64,000 bases of DNA. Origin: Gordionus sp. m RMFG-2023 (taxonomy: Eukaryota; Nematomorpha; Gordioida; Chordodea; Parachordodidae). The position numbers and the translations under genes were made by a program. Positions within the stretch are counted from its first letter, which is position 1; each line of letters opens with the position of its first letter. The notes beneath the pieces were generated by a model. The model did no database searches and was not told the origin of the DNA. It was given only the letters and a program-made list of their open reading frames with translations. Positions 60,322-64,000 of this stretch are shown here, in pieces. The stretch covers positions 6,301,561 to 6,365,560 of the forward strand of contig NC_088775.1 in the NCBI RefSeq assembly GCF_954871325.1, read 5' to 3'.

Positions 60322-61812
60322 ATGGAAGAACAGCAACTTTGTTTTAAATATTCCTCGATAGAATTACTTGACAATTACAAGGTAAACTGGGTGATTAAAA
60401 TTTTCTGTATATTTATTTTGATTTCGGGACTGATTGGGAATTTATTTGGAGCAATTTTGTTATTAAATCCATACGTAATCATTGATTTATGGACTCATCT
60501 CAAGGGCTTAATTAAATATGCGCAGAATATGATTAAAACGGGGAGACGATCAGTTAGAAAATGGTTTTTTTGGAATAAATCGCCGACTTTATTTATTTCG
60601 TCCTCAAACCCTCAAAATTTGTTGTCAATAAATACAAGGTGCGGAAATAATTGTATATTCTCCAACAGAATAAAGCATAATGTTAATATTAATCAATATT
60701 TGTTAAAATGGTTTTTCTTAGTAAATTTTGTGAATATTTTGAGCTTGATCATTGCACCTGTGTTCAAAATTTATGGGCTTGAGCATTTACAAAATCCTTT
60801 CTGGACTTCTAAGGGATGGATAACATATTTGTCAGTTTATCATTATCCCATATCGAATTCATTGATACATTTTGGTTTCTTTATTTATTTGCTCTTATTC
60901 GCGAATCAATTGATTGCAGTTGTATTTCCATTCAAATACATTTTATTAGTTAATATTAAAAGAGTCAGGATTGCTATGCTCTTGTGTCTCACATACTCGA
61001 TCATATGGTATTTCCCAACTTACAAATGGTTAACAATGCATAAGACAAAATTATGTACAATCCCAAAAAGCGCAAGATTTAAATTTTACAGAGAAGATTA
61101 TATATATTTTTATCGACCCCGAATATTTAGACCAGCGAAAACTAACTCTAGGAATCTTTGGATAACTTACCAAATTTGCAGAGAGGTTTTTGCTGTGCTA
61201 CTGCCGTTTTCTCTAATGATTATATGCAAAATTATACTAATCAAAAGAGGTATAAAAGTTGCGGATAATATTTATTAATCACATAGTAAGCATGTTATAA
61301 GCGCACCTACCAATGAAACTAAAGAAGACTGTAATGATATTAAAACTAATGCTGACAATTTTAAAAAGCCAAATATTCATTTTATTGATACAAATAGGGA
61401 TAATCCCATACTAACTCAAAATTATAATTTAACTGAAAATGGACTAAAGTTTACTGGATCTCCAACTAAAACAGTTATTAGCGAACCTTCTGGAATGAAT
61501 TCCTCTAATAGTTGGCACTCTAAAATGTTATTCGAAAATAAGCAACACATTAAAACATTAACCATCTTAACATTTCAATGTGTATTTCTTTTGCTACCAG
61601 CTTCCGTCACTCAAATGGTAATTGATATTTTGGCCCCGAAATATTCCAATAAATCTATATTTAATACTTATCAGTTTTTCATAGTATTAGAATATGTATA
61701 CATTAGTTTTGCCTTTTATTTAAACTTATTGTTTAATTCCCATTACAGACTCTTCGTCATCGAAAGATGGAAGAATTACATTGGAATTTTTAAAAAAATC
61801 TTTCAAAATTAA
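60322..61812 (+). pseudogene. receptor copy 8, full-length 7TM gene with one stop
   Basis: The frame from MEEQQLCFKYSSIELLDNYK is continuous for 497 codons except for one TAA at 61276, in the NIYKSY word just after TM5 (AAA in the other copies). The 318 codons before it cover TM1 (SGLIGNLFGAIL), the long loop (one residue longer, KWFFWNK), TM2, TM3 (ANQLIAVVFPFKYILL), TM4 and TM5. The part after it (to IFKKIFQN) is open and keeps TM6 (CVFLLLPAS) and TM7. With copy 6 it shares the subgroup traits TMHKTKLC and IYFYRP. It is either a very recent pseudogene, a polymorphic stop or a read-through gene. Confidence 0.8.
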
Positions 61813-64000
61813 AGTTTTGCCATAAAATTATAAACTCCCATAATATTATTTAATTATTTTATAATCAGATACCATTTTATATTTTAATTTTATATTTACC
61901 TATTTTACTTTTAATCATATTTACATGTAAAATATTATTTTGAACCCGAACTCTTTATCTTATTAATAAATAAAGTTCTTAAATAAATAATCCATTTATC
62001 ATTTGGCTGTTAGAAATTAACAGAACCAGTTATTCTTCATCCAGTCAAAGAAATTTGAAGACAAAAAACATATGATATATTTTTTTAAGCTATATGGCAT
62101 ATATTTGAGAAGTCAATAATATTCATTTATGGTTCAGTGGCTTAACTACTGAGTGTGATTCTAGGACAGGACACTCACTAAAATGCATATTTAATATACA
62201 TATATAAGTTATTTTTCTTGTGAATAGTTTATTTTATGAAACTTTTTTTTAGAAAAAGTGAAGAAAACAATATTATAGTTAACGCTTTATTTAAAAAAAT
62301 AAAATCATATATATAAATTCTATATGATACTATAAAAATTTTATTCATTAAAACTTATCTGTGAATCAACCAATTACAGCGCTATCAGATATATCAAAAG
62401 TTCTACCAAATACAACTTGAGATTAATACTGCGGGATGAAATTTTAACAGTGCCAAAATTGTTATGAATGATTTTTTAAAAATGCTAAAGAATATTGTCG
62501 AAATTTTTAAAGTTGCCAAATTAGATGAAAATAAACCTTACAATGGCGTTAGGGAGTTTAAAATTCAAATTCCCATTCTAATTTGTAAAGGAGTATAAAA
62601 TGTTTGTTGAAAAAAACGAAATATACCTAAAGGAAATAAAAACTGTTAAAATAGATATAAAATAAAAGCAATCTGGAAATGAACCTTGAGTATATTTATG
62701 GAACCGGAATAGAGTATTATGGAACTTTCGGAAAAAGAGAACAGAACGTTCCTAAAAAAAAATAAAAATTTTATTATGAAAATTGCTTAATTTTTATTTC
62801 ATGTTACTTAGTTTTTTTTTAAAATTATTTATAAAAATTTATATTAATTGATATCGATTGATGGATATATAATTATATTATTAATAATTGTTAAATTAAG
62901 AGGAAAAAAAATTTGGAAAAGAATTATAAGTTTATCTTATTGTTTCGATGTAAATATTGATACATATTAAATGGTTAAATAAAGACTAATGAATGGTAAA
63001 ATATTTTTCTAAGAATGTTTCATGATATTCTAAGGCCTGTAACTTAAGGTTGTTCCAGGTCCATGAAAAAAATAAATTAATAGTATAACATAGTAAAACT
63101 TTTTTAAAGTGTGAAGAATATTTGTGGAATATCTATTATTTATTTTTCCTTAATCTACATATCACTTGAGTTAAAGTTGGCTGAATAATTGTAAGCAAAT
63201 GCTAAAATATGTCAATGTTTTGTACTTTATTATTTTTGACTTTAACCAGAATACTAGCTTAATTGTATATTAAATCCTTTTGATAGAGAGTATAAAGAAA
63301 GAAAAAAAATTGCCAAAATTTGCAATAGCTAAAAGGGAAATATAAAAACTGTATATCTGGCCTGAGCTAATATAGTGCCTTACTAGTATTTTTAAATTCT
63401 TCAATCAAATATGAGAACCACAAAAATAAACTGAGTTAATAACAAAATAAAAATCATCATTTCACGCTTTAATTGAAGAAACTTATTTTGAAACGTATAC
63501 AAAATAGGGCTTTATTAGTATATTTTATTGTATTATATATCTTGTTTAGTAGATGGTTTAAAGAAGATAAAATTACTGGTGAAATTTAAAAATTGTCATA
63601 ATTAGCATCATGCCATAACGGAGAATAAGTTTCAATTATCTGGTTTGCGTTAATATTTAGTGCCTTATTAATATATAGATTTCCAGCCATAAAATAAGTA
63701 ACGATACGAACCACAAGCACAATGATATCACGTCTTAAGGAAAGTCAGCCAAACATCTGGAAGCATTATCTTTGAAATTTATGTCAATAATTATAGGGCT
63801 CCGACCCGTTTGAAAGATAGTTTAAAGAAAAATATTATTAGCAAAATAAAAGAAAATCGCAAAGATTGACATCATGCTAGAAGGAAAATGATAGAAGCAA
63901 TGAACAATATCTAATGCATGAGTAGTTATTTACTAATTCCTCAATCAATTTTTCCAGTCAATAAATAAAACCAGTTATAAGCAATATAGAAATAAAAATT
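61813..64000 (+). repeat. 3' flank of copy 8, to window end
   Basis: Poly(A) signals lie at 61965-61974. The sequence then parallels 52260-53885 and, further on, 20241-20840 (GGTTTGCGTTAATATTTAG, AATATCTAATGCATGAGTAG). No gene is seen before the window ends, and the unit probably continues. Confidence 0.65.

Noticed and set aside
5934-61812. virus-derived or retroposed origin of the receptor copies
   Set aside because: Copies share kilobases of flank on both sides and lie in one orientation without poly(A) tails, which fits segmental duplication, not retroposition.
1-64000. CRISPR arrays, operons or other prokaryotic signals
   Set aside because: No regularly spaced direct repeats with unique spacers and no ribosome-binding-site-led gene runs; all elements are eukaryotic.

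Overview
The window is AT-rich animal DNA. There is no bacterial gene organisation. It is packed with eukaryotic transposons: several hAT lineages, an RTE-type LINE, Ty3/gypsy fossils, tRNA-derived SINE heads and foldback MITEs. An arthropod is likely, and a parasitic copepod such as a sea louse is my guess, but nothing here proves the species.

The only host gene content I can support is a tandem family of intronless seven-transmembrane receptor-like genes, all on the + strand, in eight copies. Copy 1 is 5934-7423 (three lesions), copy 2 is 11739-12407 (5' half only), copy 3 is 15023-16436 (many lesions), copy 4 is 27484-28804 (one 10-bp duplication), copy 5 is 33344-34654 (many lesions), copy 6 is 50611-52074 (intact, 487 aa), copy 7 is 53896-54724 (3' half only) and copy 8 is 60322-61812 (one in-frame stop). 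By eye they are class A, FMRFamide-receptor-like (or nematode Srw-like) GPCRs. The usual activation motifs appear replaced: DRY is NQ(L/M), the TM2 Asp looks like Asn, and NPxxY is not recognisable. About 75 extra residues lie between TM1 and TM2.

The genes ride on duplicated units of roughly 5-8 kb. A unit begins near the words ATCGAGACAATCC, carries about 2 kb of shared 5' flank (a C-rich tract, a short palindromic MITE, a TATAAATA box about 50 bp before the ATG), then the gene, then 1-4 kb of shared 3' flank. Unit starts are near 1609, 12424 and 31386; partial starts are near 10840 and 25690. Copies 6 and 8 form a second subgroup whose units share a gypsy LTR and gag region upstream, so that insertion is older than their duplication.

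Transposons sit in and between units. hAT elements with clear target-site duplications lie at 8277-10044, 16450-19002 and 21077-22634; hAT relics lie at 42960-44350 and 56775-58135. A TA-flanked element is at 13297-13907 and a long-TIR foldback element at 36115-36504. An RTE LINE (39425-42250, minus strand) sits between inverted repeats. A gypsy fossil with both LTRs (44357-50421, minus strand) contains a 2.46-kb insertion flanked by CTTAT. Because the paralogous units provide empty sites, several insertions can be confirmed and ordered in time.

The locus therefore reads as a young birth-and-death receptor cluster inside a transposon-rich region, with one clearly intact member and two that were lost by a single change each.
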